Shown here in pieces: positions 27,636 to 36,078 of a DNA stretch of 64,000 nucleotides. The notes beneath the pieces are model-generated. The model searched no databases, was not told the DNA's origin, and worked only from the letters and a program-made list of their open reading frames with translations. The position numbers were made by a program, and so were the translations under genes. The DNA is from an uncultured Acidobacteriaceae bacterium (GTDB taxonomy: Bacteria > Acidobacteriota > Terriglobia > Terriglobales > Acidobacteriaceae): NCBI GenBank assembly GCA_903828675.1, contig CAIKND010000157.1:119345-183344 (forward strand), written 5' to 3'. Position 1 is the stretch's first letter; every line of letters starts with the position of its first letter.

Positions 27636-29027
27636 TCAGAACAAATCCGGAATGCTGTGGAACGCAATACGCGTGGGCGCAGCCTTGAACGCGGTCAGCA
27701 TAGTTGCCGGAGCCAGCGTGCTCATGCCATATTTATTGTTCAGTTGGTCCATGGCTTCGAGCAGCCGCGTGCGGCTCTGCTCGTCCTCGCTCCCTTCGAA
27801 CAGGTTGAGCGAGTGCAACCTGTCCGGCACCAGGCCGTTCAGTTGCACGCCGATAAGATAAGGCTGATCGAACTCCGGCCCCGCCGGCTTGCTGGCCCAC
27901 AACCGGCTCAGCGCGGCAATCAGTGTGGGATTGTCACGGCATTCGCTCAGCCTGATATCCTCGTGCCACCCGCGCGTCGGAACCCCAAAACGGCTCACCG
28001 GCCTTTTTTCGCCACGCGGCACCGCGAAGCCCACCGCCAGCCCGATGCTGCTGGCCCAAAGCCCGTTGGCGCGCAGCCGCATGGCCGCCTTGTGCAGCAG
28101 CTTATGCGCCACCGCCCAGGCCTTCTCTGCCGTCCGCATATCGGGCGCAAGCACGTGCGAGTGGCTGATGGACTTCAGGTGTTCCGTCTCCGACATGTCG
28201 AAGTCTTCGCCCTGAAGCCAGTGCCACAGCCGCTCGCCCCACACCGAGCCCCACAGTTGGCCGGCCTGCTCGCAGTTCAGCGCCATCAGCTCCTTCATCG
28301 TGTGGATGCCCTTTTCGTTCAGCCGCTTCTCTGTCCGCGCTCCGATGCCGGGCAAGTCGCGCAGTGTGAGTTGACTCAGTGCTTCGGGCAGCAGGTCCAG
28401 CGGCAGCGCCACCAGCCCGTCGGGTTTTTCCATGTCGCTGGCTACCTTGGCCAGGTAGCGGTTGGTTGCCAGGCCCACGGAACTGCGCATCACCGGACCC
28501 ACCCGCTCCAGAATGCGCGCCTTCACCTCGCGGCCCAGCTCCATCGCCGCCAGCAGCGGCCGTTCCCGCCCCATTAGGCGGCAGGCCATCTCGTCGATCG
28601 AGAGCACGGCCGTCACCGGCACGCAGCTTTCAACGGCCTCCACAATCCGCCGATGGTAGTCGACATAGATCTCGTGACGCGCCTCTACCAGCACCAGTTC
28701 CGGACACATCTTTTTCGCGTCGCCCACAAGGGTCCCGGTCTTGACTCCAAACGCCTTGGCTTCATAACTCGCGGCAATGCAGCAGGTTGTATCGGCCATC
28801 ATGGGCACGATGCCCACCGGCCACCCGCGCAGCTCCGGTCGGACATCCTGCTCCACTGAAGCAAAGTAGGAGTTCAAATCGACGAACAGCCAGTTCACGC
28901 ACGGACCGCTCACCGGCTCCGGCGGCAGAGGCTGGGCTTTTTGCCGAAGTTTCAGCAGTTCTTCCGGCCACTCCTCCGGCTCTGGAATCGGGTCTTGGTC
29001 CACTGCCGGGATGGTACGATTGTCCAT
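27636..29027 (-). CDS. Y-family DNA polymerase (DinB/UmuC-like)
   Basis: A 463-aa translesion polymerase-like protein. The catalytic carboxylates are in FVDLNSYFASVEQ (near residue 50) and VLSIDEMACRLMG (near 150). The helix-hairpin-helix region is LTLRDLPGIGARTEKRLNEK, and a little-finger domain follows. It is longer than DinB (about 350 aa) because of an acidic, proline-rich N-terminus of about 45 residues and a C-terminal extension. No imuA-like or dnaE2 gene is nearby. I see no convincing LexA site in the upstream 70 bp. Confidence 0.9.
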   Translation of the reverse strand: MDNRTIPAVDQDPIPEPEEWPEELLKLRQKAQPLPPEPVSGPCVNWLFVDLNSYFASVEQDVRPELRGWPVGIVPMMADTTCCIAASYEAKAFGVKTGTLVGDAKKMCPELVLVEARHEIYVDYHRRIVEAVESCVPVTAVLSIDEMACRLMGRERPLLAAMELGREVKARILERVGPVMRSSVGLATNRYLAKVASDMEKPDGLVALPLDLLPEALSQLTLRDLPGIGARTEKRLNEKGIHTMKELMALNCEQAGQLWGSVWGERLWHWLQGEDFDMSETEHLKSISHSHVLAPDMRTAEKAWAVAHKLLHKAAMRLRANGLWASSIGLAVGFAVPRGEKRPVSRFGVPTRGWHEDIRLSECRDNPTLIAALSRLWASKPAGPEFDQPYLIGVQLNGLVPDRLHSLNLFEGSEDEQSRTRLLEAMDQLNNKYGMSTLAPATMLTAFKAAPTRIAFHSIPDLF

Positions 29028-29071
29028 GTCGGAACCAGTTTCGCCTTTTGTTCTCCAAAATACAAGTAAAT

Positions 29072-29221
29072 ACTGAACAGCTTTACTCGCGGCAGCACGT
29101 TACGTGCGGGGATGAACGGCCGCCGTCTACCTCGCAACGAAGCCCCGTGCCCCATTCATTCAGCGTTTTTTGCGGAACGGGTGGGACAGAACAACTCTCA
29201 AACGGGCCGTTCATTAGGAGA
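29072..29221. repeat. Dispersed 150-bp repeat with GTGCCCCA palindrome, copy B
   Basis: This stretch aligns over its whole length with 61652-61803 (most bases identical by eye). It contains the palindromic core GTGCCCCATTCATT...GCGGAACGGGTGGGA with the tail AGAACAACTCTCAAACGGGC. It lies in the 550-bp gap upstream of the polymerase gene. The short open frame it carries is repeat-derived rather than a real gene. Confidence 0.8.
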
Positions 29222-29344
29222 CAAAAATGAGTCATAATAGGATAGCTGTATCAGGGTTGCGTTAGACCCTCAGTCGTGAAGCCTGCCCCGGGTGTTCACT
29301 TCGCGACAAAGTTCAGCATCGCTTGTAGATGTGGGAACCGAACG

Positions 29345-29497
29345 ATGAATAGCATCTTTCATTGGTTTATGGTCAACGCGAGCGTTCTCTCCGTGCTGAT
29401 CACGGTAGGCGTTGCCGTTCTCCTCGTTTGCTGCCTGGAGTGCTCCGACTGCTCCTGCCGCGAAAAGGACGATCTGTTCCATCGCCACGAACTGTAG
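29345..29497 (+). CDS. Possible 50-aa Cys-rich membrane peptide
   Basis: ATG 29345 has GTGGGAA about 8 nt upstream. The product has one hydrophobic helix (VLSVLITVGVAVLLVCC) directly followed by a Cys cluster (CCLECSDCSCREKDD). Codon choice resembles that of neighbouring genes. No family is recognised. It occupies an otherwise gene-free gap with a repeat at 29072-29221; the remaining bases to 29579 show nothing else. Confidence 0.4.
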   Translation: MNSIFHWFMVNASVLSVLITVGVAVLLVCCLECSDCSCREKDDLFHRHEL

Positions 29498-29579
29498 TCG
29501 CTCGCGATGACGTTCAACTATCAGGCGCGCACTCTACCCTTTTTTTGTTTTTTCAATCCACAGATTCACTGCTGATTGC

Positions 29580-31814
29580 TTACTGTCCCGCCGGCTTCAA
29601 ATACATCTCAAACTGCGCCAGTATCCGGTTGAATAAATGTGTCCGCACGTCCGGCCCGGCAATCGAGTGCGTCTTGCGCGGATAAATCTGCAGGTCGTAC
29701 GGAATCCCCGCCTCAATCAGCTTTTGAATAAACTGCACCGAGTTCTCGATATGCACGTTGTCGTCCCCGGTTCCGTGCACCAGCAGCAGATGCCCTTTCA
29801 AGTGTGCCGCTGAATTCACGACGGAAAAATCCTTGAACCCCGCGGCAAAATCTCCCGGTTCGTTCATGTAGCGCTCGGTATAGATTGAGTCGTAATTATG
29901 CCAGTCGGTCACTGGCGCCACTGCAATCCCGGCGCGGAAGCGGTCAGAGTGCGTCATGGAATAGAGCGTAAAAGTCCCCCCCCAGCTCCAACCCCACCAT
30001 CCCAGGCGCTTCTTGTCCAGTTGCGGAAACTTGTCCAGCGCCGCATCCACCACCGTCAACTGGTCTTCAAGCTGCACGGGGCCAAAGTTGTGATAAGCGG
30101 CCTGGGCAAACTCGCGCCCGCGCCCGCCGGTGCCGCGATTGTCGGCGTGCAGCACGGCAAATCCGTGTTGCGCCAACAGCTCGTCAAACAGGATCGAATC
30201 GCTCCAGCGGTTGGCTACAGTCTGCGGACCGGGGCCGCCATAAGGGTTCACGATCATCGGCACCGAGCCCGCACTTGTCGCACCCTCGGGCAGCAGCAGT
30301 GTGGCATACAAAGTCGTGCCGTCTTTCGCCTTCACCTCAAGCTGCTCCGGCGCGCGCAGATGGTAGGGTTCCAGTGCCCTGGTCTGCCAAAAGACGCTGC
30401 ACTGGCCCGCGGCCTGGCAAAGCCGCAACACCGGCGCACCCAGCCGCGCCGATTGCCGGTCCACATACGCCCCGCCAACGGGAGCGAAGTTGCCCGTGTG
30501 AAACCCGGTGCCTGCGCTCAGCGGCCTGCGTTGACCGTCGAAGCCCACCTGCCACAACTGCTGGTCCAGCAGGTTGCCTTCGTTTGCCGCAAAGTCGACA
30601 ACCTTGCCTTCGAAATCGACGGTATAAACCTCGCCCACCTCAAAATCGCCCTTGGTCAGTTGCCGCTCCAGCTTCGCCGCAGTGCTCGCGGGCTTGGCCT
30701 GATCGTAACTGTAGAGATAAAGATGGTTGTGGCCGTCGGCCCAGTTGGTCAGCACAATCGAGCCCGCGCCAACTGAAACATCGTAGCCATCGTCGATAAA
30801 CTTTTCGTCGGTCAACTGCAGCACCGGATGCGCCTGCCCGTTCGACGCCTCGGCAAAGTAGAGATCCCGGTGCTTGTGGTCGCGCGTCAATATCTCGATC
30901 CACAGCGTCTTGGCGTCCGCCCAACCGAAGCGCGGAATGTAATCCTGGCCGGCCTGAATGGGCAGCTTTACCCAAACCGTCTTGCCGCCGGACGCGCTCA
31001 CCACCCCCACCCGCACATCGGGATTGGGATCGCCGGGCTGCGGATAGCGCTGCATGTCCACCTTCGCATGGGTGGGAATCCAATCCTCGATCGGATACTG
31101 CGGCACCTCGGTCTCGTTCATCTGCAGGTAAGCCAGGTTCTTCGAGTCCGGCGACCAGAAGTAGTTGCTGCGGGTCTCCAGCTCCTCTTCATACACCCAG
31201 TCCACCGCGCCGTTCATCGTGGCCGGATTGGGCGCGGCCGCCACAACCATCGTTGGTGTGCCGGCGTCCCGCAGCCGAATCACACTGAGGCCGTGATCGC
31301 GGATAAACGAGATCGATTTGCCGTCGGGAGAAAACTTGGGGTCGTCGCCGGAAGCCGTTCCCGTAAAGCCAATCTGTACCCCGGTGCCGTTGTGCAGATC
31401 GTAAATCCAGAGCCGCCCGTCGGAGTCGAACATCAGGTGCGCCGAGTCAGGCGCCCACAGGTAGCTGGCCATCTTGTAGCGGTCGCGATGGTCGCGGTCT
31501 GTCTCCGATTCCTTGGATCCGGACAGCGCGGTCAGCTTGGCGCGGCTTACCAGCACATGCGGCTTTCCCTTGCCCGAGTCCTGCGCCGTCCCCAGTCCTG
31601 GCCCCAAATCGACCAGCTCGCCTCCATCTATATAGGTCAGGTGCTTTCCATCCGCCGACCAGGTCAACTCTCCTGGCGGCCGCCCAATCAGCGGGCCATG
31701 CGCATAGATCGCCTCCACGGTGAGCGGTTTCTGCGCGTCCTGGGTGTTAGCGGAAACTGAGGCAAGCGGAAAGAAAACCAGGGCCGAAAGCAGCAGAGCT
31801 GTGGCACGCGTCAA
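29580..31814 (-). CDS. Dipeptidyl peptidase IV-type S9B peptidase
   Basis: A 744-aa secreted serine peptidase. The start is TTG 31814, with GGAGG 8 nt upstream, opening a signal peptide (ALLLSALVFFPLASVSA). The N-terminal beta-propeller shows FSPDGKSISFIRD, VYEEELETRSNYFWSPDSKN and the EE pair used by DPP4 to bind the substrate N-terminus. The catalytic domain has Ser in GWSWGGTF (near 610; the family usually has GWSYGG), Asp in GTGDDNVH (near 684) and His in RKTHSIAG (near 716). It is monocistronic and divergent from the DUF2252 gene. Confidence 0.95.
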   Translation of the reverse strand: MTRATALLLSALVFFPLASVSANTQDAQKPLTVEAIYAHGPLIGRPPGELTWSADGKHLTYIDGGELVDLGPGLGTAQDSGKGKPHVLVSRAKLTALSGSKESETDRDHRDRYKMASYLWAPDSAHLMFDSDGRLWIYDLHNGTGVQIGFTGTASGDDPKFSPDGKSISFIRDHGLSVIRLRDAGTPTMVVAAAPNPATMNGAVDWVYEEELETRSNYFWSPDSKNLAYLQMNETEVPQYPIEDWIPTHAKVDMQRYPQPGDPNPDVRVGVVSASGGKTVWVKLPIQAGQDYIPRFGWADAKTLWIEILTRDHKHRDLYFAEASNGQAHPVLQLTDEKFIDDGYDVSVGAGSIVLTNWADGHNHLYLYSYDQAKPASTAAKLERQLTKGDFEVGEVYTVDFEGKVVDFAANEGNLLDQQLWQVGFDGQRRPLSAGTGFHTGNFAPVGGAYVDRQSARLGAPVLRLCQAAGQCSVFWQTRALEPYHLRAPEQLEVKAKDGTTLYATLLLPEGATSAGSVPMIVNPYGGPGPQTVANRWSDSILFDELLAQHGFAVLHADNRGTGGRGREFAQAAYHNFGPVQLEDQLTVVDAALDKFPQLDKKRLGWWGWSWGGTFTLYSMTHSDRFRAGIAVAPVTDWHNYDSIYTERYMNEPGDFAAGFKDFSVVNSAAHLKGHLLLVHGTGDDNVHIENSVQFIQKLIEAGIPYDLQIYPRKTHSIAGPDVRTHLFNRILAQFEMYLKPAGQ

Positions 31815-31949
31815 AGGGAATTCCTCCGGAGGCTAAGCCCGCGCCGGCTTTTCAGATTGGGATAGAGCGTTGCGGGGCTTCCAGCGAAAAGTGTAAATCA
31901 ACGGGTTTCCTGTATTGCAGGCAGCAGGCGGAGAGTGTATGTTGCGGCT

Positions 31950-33266
31950 ATGCACTGGACACCCCCGGAAGAGCGGCGCGCTCTTGGCCAGGCACGGCGC
32001 AAGCAAGTGGGCCGCCAGCAACACAGCGAACTCAAGCCCAAGGCACGTCGTTCGTCTCCCATCGAACTTCTTGCCCGGTCGATGCGCGGTCGCGTCTCCT
32101 CGTTCATCAAGCTCAAATTCGAACTAATGGCGCAGTCGCCCTTCGGCTACTTTCGCGGCGCCGCGCCGGTGATGGCCGCGGATCTGGCCATTCTGCCCTC
32201 CACGGGCATCGTTTCGCAGCTCTGCGGCGACGCGCATGTGCGCAACTTGGGAGCCTATGCCGCGCCAGACGGCCGCCTCGTCTTCGACATCAACGACTTC
32301 GACGAAACCATCCGCGGACCCTTTGAATGGGACTTGAAGCGCATGGCCGCCTCCATTATGCTGGCCGGTCGCGCCTCAGGTCATAAGGATGCCGCAGCGC
32401 GCCAGGCTGTCGAAAAGTGCATAGGGCGTTATTGCGGACTGATGCGAACCTTTGCCGCGATGCCCGCCCTCGAAGTGGCGCGATTCCAGGTACACCGGCT
32501 AGGCGGAGTGCAGCCGGTACATGAAGCGCTGGTCAAGGCCGAGCGCGCCATCCCGCAGCACACCTTGGAACAACTCACCGAGCCAACATCCGCCAAGCCC
32601 GGTGCGCCTCGCCGTTTCAAGGAAGCGAAGCCCTCCCTTACCCGCGTCACCGGCGCGCAAGCCGCGGCGGTGCTGGCCTCGCTCGCCCCCTACCGCCAGA
32701 TGCTGGAGCCGCAGAGACAACATCTTTTGTCGTTCTACCGCCCCGTGGATGTGGCCTTCAAAGTGGTGGGTACTGGCTCGGTGGGCCTGCGCGACTACTG
32801 CGTCTATTTCGAGGGAAACGGCCCCGGCGACGCGCTGTTTTTGCAGATCAAGGAAGAGCCCGCTTCGGCCTACACCGCCTACCTGCCCGATGCGCATCCC
32901 GCCGCCCACAACGGCCAGCGAGTGGCCGAGGGGCAACGCGCCATGCAAATGCAGTCCGACCCGTTCCTGGGCTGGACGCACATCGGCGCCCGTCAATATC
33001 TCGTCCGCCAACTCAACGACCACAAAGGCTCGGTGGAGCTTGAAGACCTGGCGGGCGGCGCTCTCGAGGCCTATGCCGAGGTATGCGGCGAACTGCTCGC
33101 CCGCGGCCATGCCCGCTCCTCCGACCCGCTGGTGCTGGCCGGGTACCTGGGGTCCGGCGACACATTTTCCGAGGCCCTGGGCAAATTCGGCGCGCTCTAT
33201 GCCGATCAGACTGAAAAAGATTGGCAAGAACTCCGCCGGTCCCGCAAAGTAGGGAAGAAGGTCTAG
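31950..33266 (+). CDS. DUF2252 family protein
   Basis: A 438-aa soluble protein of the DUF2252 family, which has a kinase-like fold. Family signatures are FYLELMAQSPFGYFRGAAP-like text, seen here as MAQSPFGYFRGAAPVMAADL, then CGDAHVRNLGAYAAPDGRLV, FDINDFDETIRGPFEWDLKR and, later, VGTGSVGLRDYCV with LFLQIKEE. The DAH and DINDFDE segments resemble aminoglycoside-phosphotransferase-like catalytic loops. ATG 31950 is chosen; a GTG at 31935 is possible. Function unknown. Confidence 0.9.
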   Translation: MHWTPPEERRALGQARRKQVGRQQHSELKPKARRSSPIELLARSMRGRVSSFIKLKFELMAQSPFGYFRGAAPVMAADLAILPSTGIVSQLCGDAHVRNLGAYAAPDGRLVFDINDFDETIRGPFEWDLKRMAASIMLAGRASGHKDAAARQAVEKCIGRYCGLMRTFAAMPALEVARFQVHRLGGVQPVHEALVKAERAIPQHTLEQLTEPTSAKPGAPRRFKEAKPSLTRVTGAQAAAVLASLAPYRQMLEPQRQHLLSFYRPVDVAFKVVGTGSVGLRDYCVYFEGNGPGDALFLQIKEEPASAYTAYLPDAHPAAHNGQRVAEGQRAMQMQSDPFLGWTHIGARQYLVRQLNDHKGSVELEDLAGGALEAYAEVCGELLARGHARSSDPLVLAGYLGSGDTFSEALGKFGALYADQTEKDWQELRRSRKVGKKV

Positions 33267-33277
33267 CCCCGGCCATT

Positions 33278-35419
33278 TTAGCGGCGCAGGTAAATATCGT
33301 ACCCACGCAGCTGCGCCGACAAGGTGAAATCGCCCAGCAGAGCCGTCAGCGTGGCCTCGCGCTGCGGGGTCGGGTCCTCTTTGATCTGCAACTCGCGCTT
33401 CACAACCAGCCAGCGAATCTGATGCAGCCGCGCTTGTTCCACCACTTCAGCAGGAGAGTAGGGATCGGCGGCCGGATCGAACAGCAGCACCGGGAACTGC
33501 GGCACGCGCCCAGTCACAAAGTAAAACGGATCTTCGCCGGGCAACAGGATCAGTCCGTCAGATGCGGGAATATTTGCAGCCGCGAATGCTAACAGCTCCT
33601 CAACGTCCGGCAAGTACGGCCCCGGCACGGCCATTCCCGCAAGTTGCGGAAGTGCGGAGTGCCGCGCCGCTTCCTCCGGCAGCTGGACATACGAGAGCCG
33701 CTCCTCGCTGGCAGTATAGAAGCCGCCGCAGATCAACAACGTTGCCGAGACCACCCCGGCCATCACCAGCGCCAGCCTTGAACCGGCCGCGAAAAAGCTT
33801 GTTCCACCCAATGCATTCGATGGTTTCGTATCAGCGCGCGACTTCAGTCGTGCCGCAAATGGCAGAAAATCAGCGTGGGTCTCGTTGGCAGCGGAAGAAC
33901 TCTCTCTATCAGAAATGAACCAAGGCTTTGTGTCAGGGCACGACTTTAGTCGTGCCGAAAACAACCGAAAATATACGGGGGCTTTAGCCCCTGCGGAAAG
34001 GCTCTCCCCGGAGGGAGGCGGGGGTTTTAACCCCCGCATAAAGCCATCGAAAGGAACTTGGGCTTCAGCCCCGGAGCGCGCCGACAGAAACGCAATCAGC
34101 TCCGCGATCAGCAGAATCAGCTGTGGCCAAATCGCGTAGGTCGATCCCCAAAGCTGCTGCGAAAGCAAGGTCCCGTTGATGGTGGCCAGCAGAACCACAG
34201 GCAGCAGCACACGCAAACTCAGGCCGCGCCAATGCCTGAACAGGTTGAACAGCACAACCGCCGCCGACAAAATGAGCAGCAACGGCCACAGCGCCAGAAG
34301 ACTGTCGCCACGCTCATCGGCATCGTCATAGAGAAACAGTGCGCAGAGGACAAAGAGAAACGGTGCGGCCAGCAGGATAAGCGCTACAATCCTCGCCCAG
34401 CGCGCCTTCGCCAGCGAACTGCGTAGCAGCAGCAATGCGGCGATGACACAAGGCAGCGTCCACAGCAGCGCCGGATCGAGATAGACGCCCATCATGTCAT
34501 GCAAGCCCGGCAGTCGGCGTTGCGCCGCGAAGCCGATCGTCCAGTACACATAGTTGCCGACGCCCACTGTGAAGTGAAGCAGCGCCGCAGCCGCCAGCAG
34601 CGTCCCGGCCGCGCCTCCCAGCACTGCCAGCAAGGTTGATGCCCCATCGATTCCGCCCATTCTGGAGACGGCGAATTGGGTGCCCCATCCTTGCCACGCT
34701 CTTTGCGGCAAGGGTGGGGTAGAACAATACTCATCCTGAGACGGATAAACCGGGCTCGCCGCGTCAGGCCTGCCGCTGCGCATCAGCCCAGCCACGAATA
34801 CCACCACCACCACGGCAATCACCGCAGCCAGAAACGGCATTCCGATGTTCTGCTTGAAGAAAAGCGGGATGCAGCAGGCCGTTCCCGCCGCGATCCCTCG
34901 CAGCAGCCCTCCGTCAGGCCTGTCCTCCAGCCTCTGCAAAAACCACACCGCCACAAGAACCGCAAAGGCGCAGTCGCAGTCGTAGGAGGGATGCGGAAGG
35001 ATGCAGTAGATACCCAGCACTGTCAAGGGAGCCGCCAGCAAAAGCGCAATCGTCCAGGCCGCCTCCACCCGCCCCCGCAGCGTGTGCAATGCGATGCGCC
35101 AGGTGAGCACCGTGCCCAGACCGCCCACCGCCGCCGCATATAGGACGTGATGGAAGAAGACGCGCCCGCTCAGGCGGATGATCGCGGCCTGAATCAGAAA
35201 CGTGAGCGGCGCGTGGGCGAAGGGGAAATCACGATACGGCAACTGCCCCGTGGCGATGCGCGCGGCGCTGTCCAGAACATAGCTCAGATCCCACAGAACG
35301 GCCAGATGCGCGTTCTGCCAAAGGATCACGCTGGCCGTCGCCAGAAACAACCCGGCGGCAGCGAGCCAATCCCCTAGATTCCAGCGCGGCCCGGACAAGC
35401 CGGCCCCTGGCTTTACCAT
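33278..35419 (-). CDS. Polytopic membrane protein resembling a lipid-linked-sugar glycosyltransferase, with palindrome-derived insertions
   Basis: A 713-aa protein with about 11-13 TM helices in its first 430 residues. The layout of an N-terminal TM, a first loop with WDLSYVLDSAARIATGQLPY and DFPFAHAPLT, and later helices resembles GT39/ArnT-like membrane glycosyltransferases. The first-loop acidic residues could be catalytic, which is inference. Residues about 225-260 and 445-540 are not hydrophobic and are encoded by palindromic repeats (34678-34736 and 33824-34085), kept in frame. The C-terminal part (SYVQLPEEAARHSALPQL, YLPDVEELLAFAAANI) is a soluble domain. ATG 35419 overlaps the stop of the small upstream gene by 7 bp. 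Confidence 0.85.
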   Translation of the reverse strand: MVKPGAGLSGPRWNLGDWLAAAGLFLATASVILWQNAHLAVLWDLSYVLDSAARIATGQLPYRDFPFAHAPLTFLIQAAIIRLSGRVFFHHVLYAAAVGGLGTVLTWRIALHTLRGRVEAAWTIALLLAAPLTVLGIYCILPHPSYDCDCAFAVLVAVWFLQRLEDRPDGGLLRGIAAGTACCIPLFFKQNIGMPFLAAVIAVVVVVFVAGLMRSGRPDAASPVYPSQDEYCSTPPLPQRAWQGWGTQFAVSRMGGIDGASTLLAVLGGAAGTLLAAAALLHFTVGVGNYVYWTIGFAAQRRLPGLHDMMGVYLDPALLWTLPCVIAALLLLRSSLAKARWARIVALILLAAPFLFVLCALFLYDDADERGDSLLALWPLLLILSAAVVLFNLFRHWRGLSLRVLLPVVLLATINGTLLSQQLWGSTYAIWPQLILLIAELIAFLSARSGAEAQVPFDGFMRGLKPPPPSGESLSAGAKAPVYFRLFSARLKSCPDTKPWFISDRESSSAANETHADFLPFAARLKSRADTKPSNALGGTSFFAAGSRLALVMAGVVSATLLICGGFYTASEERLSYVQLPEEAARHSALPQLAGMAVPGPYLPDVEELLAFAAANIPASDGLILLPGEDPFYFVTGRVPQFPVLLFDPAADPYSPAEVVEQARLHQIRWLVVKRELQIKEDPTPQREATLTALLGDFTLSAQLRGYDIYLRR
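33824..34085. repeat. Cluster of GC-stem/CTTTAG palindromes inside a coding gene
   Basis: Five hairpins lie in a row: CGACTTCAGTCG (33824-33874 copy), GGCACGACTTTAGTCGTGCC and GGGGCTTTAGCCCC (33926-33994), GCGGGGGTTTTAACCCCCGC (34015-34036) and GGGCTTCAGCCC (about 34058-34069). The 70-bp unit 33926-33994 closely matches 52690-52760 in a non-coding gap. Here all copies are read through in frame by the 33278-35419 gene, giving peptides such as ARLKSCPDTKPW and ARLKSRADTKPS. Confidence 0.85.
34678..34736. repeat. Palindromic element, GTGCCCCA family, copy C (inside CDS)
   Basis: GGGTGCCCCATCCTTGCC pairs with GGCAAGGGTGGGG; the 13-bp stem (34683-34695 / 34707-34719) has one wobble. The tail AGAACAATACTCATCC resembles the tails of the copies at 29072 and 61652. 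The copy is translated in frame in the membrane protein gene. Confidence 0.85.
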
Positions 35420-35610
35420 CCCCGGTGATAGTAGCGGACATAATAAGGCGCCGAGCACACCGCCATCAGGAGCGCGATAAACCAGCCCACCACCGTCCAG
35501 CCAAGAAAGATATTCAGCAGCAGGATGCCGGTGGCGTTGTGGGTTTGCCGCGCCGCCGCAACAATGGCGGGTACAAAGTAGAGCGCGATGGCAAAAATCA
35601 GGAAGTGCAT
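35413..35610 (-). CDS. Small Imm_superinfect-type membrane protein
   Basis: A 65-aa protein with two hydrophobic helices: FLIFAIALYFVPAIVAA, then NIFLGWTVVGWFIALLMAVC. The pattern ALYFVPAIVA...LLLNIFLGWTVVGWFIALLMA is the signature of the superinfection-immunity (T4 Imm-like) family. Many members are chromosomal and of unknown role, so phage defence is not implied. It overlaps the start of the next membrane-protein gene by 7 bp, indicating coupling. Confidence 0.85.
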   Translation of the reverse strand: MHFLIFAIALYFVPAIVAAARQTHNATGILLLNIFLGWTVVGWFIALLMAVCSAPYYVRYYHRGW

Positions 35611-35784
35611 GGAAGCTCCCGCATCTGTTACCAAATCGTTACGCAGAGTGTACTCCCGCGGTTCCCGGTTTTCATAGAGTTTTTGGCCGCATGGCCGCGC
35701 TGCGTTGCTAGGCGTCATCCAGGGCATTTGCGTGAATGAATTTCGCCGCTGAATTTGGTTCCTTCCCTCGCCGATCCAGAGACG

Positions 35785-35968
35785 CATGCCCCCGTCTCCC
35801 CGGAGGGGAGATACGAAAATGGCCCAGGATGGAGCGTACCGGGGTCCCCAGCGACAGGTCTTCGTCGCTGGGGTGGTGTACCGGGGTCCCCAGCGACAGG
35901 TCTTCGTCGCTGGGGTGGTTTGGCGCAATCCTGGGACTCCGTTCCGGCCAGGTTTCGCGCCCCGTAGG
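35785..35968. repeat. Nested palindromes with a perfect 42-bp tandem duplication
   Basis: A 42-bp unit occurs twice without a mismatch at 35836-35877 and 35878-35919. Each unit contains the hairpin CCCCAGCGA...TCGCTGGGG. The pair is flanked by CCCAGGAT (35823-35830) and its inverse ATCCTGGG (35928-35935), then by TCTCCCC/GGGGAGA on the left and GCGCCCC/GGGGCGC on the right. It fills most of the 468-bp gap between the small membrane protein and ispE; no gene is seen there. Confidence 0.85.
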
Positions 35969-36078
35969 GGCGCTGCGAAGCTATCGATCGGCCCTCAGAT
36001 CGCATTCATGCGATTGCCCTGGACGTCATCCTCTCTGGGCACACGCTCCAAACGCCGTTAGTCCTACAATTGACCGGT

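Noticed and set aside
29028..29100. LexA-like operator upstream of the Y-family polymerase
   Set aside because: No pair of half-sites with E. coli-type (CTG-N10-CAG) or Bacillus-type (GAAC-N4-GTTC) spacing is present.
33824..34085. CRISPR-like repeat cluster
   Set aside because: The repeats are palindromes of different sequence without constant spacers, and no cas genes are present.
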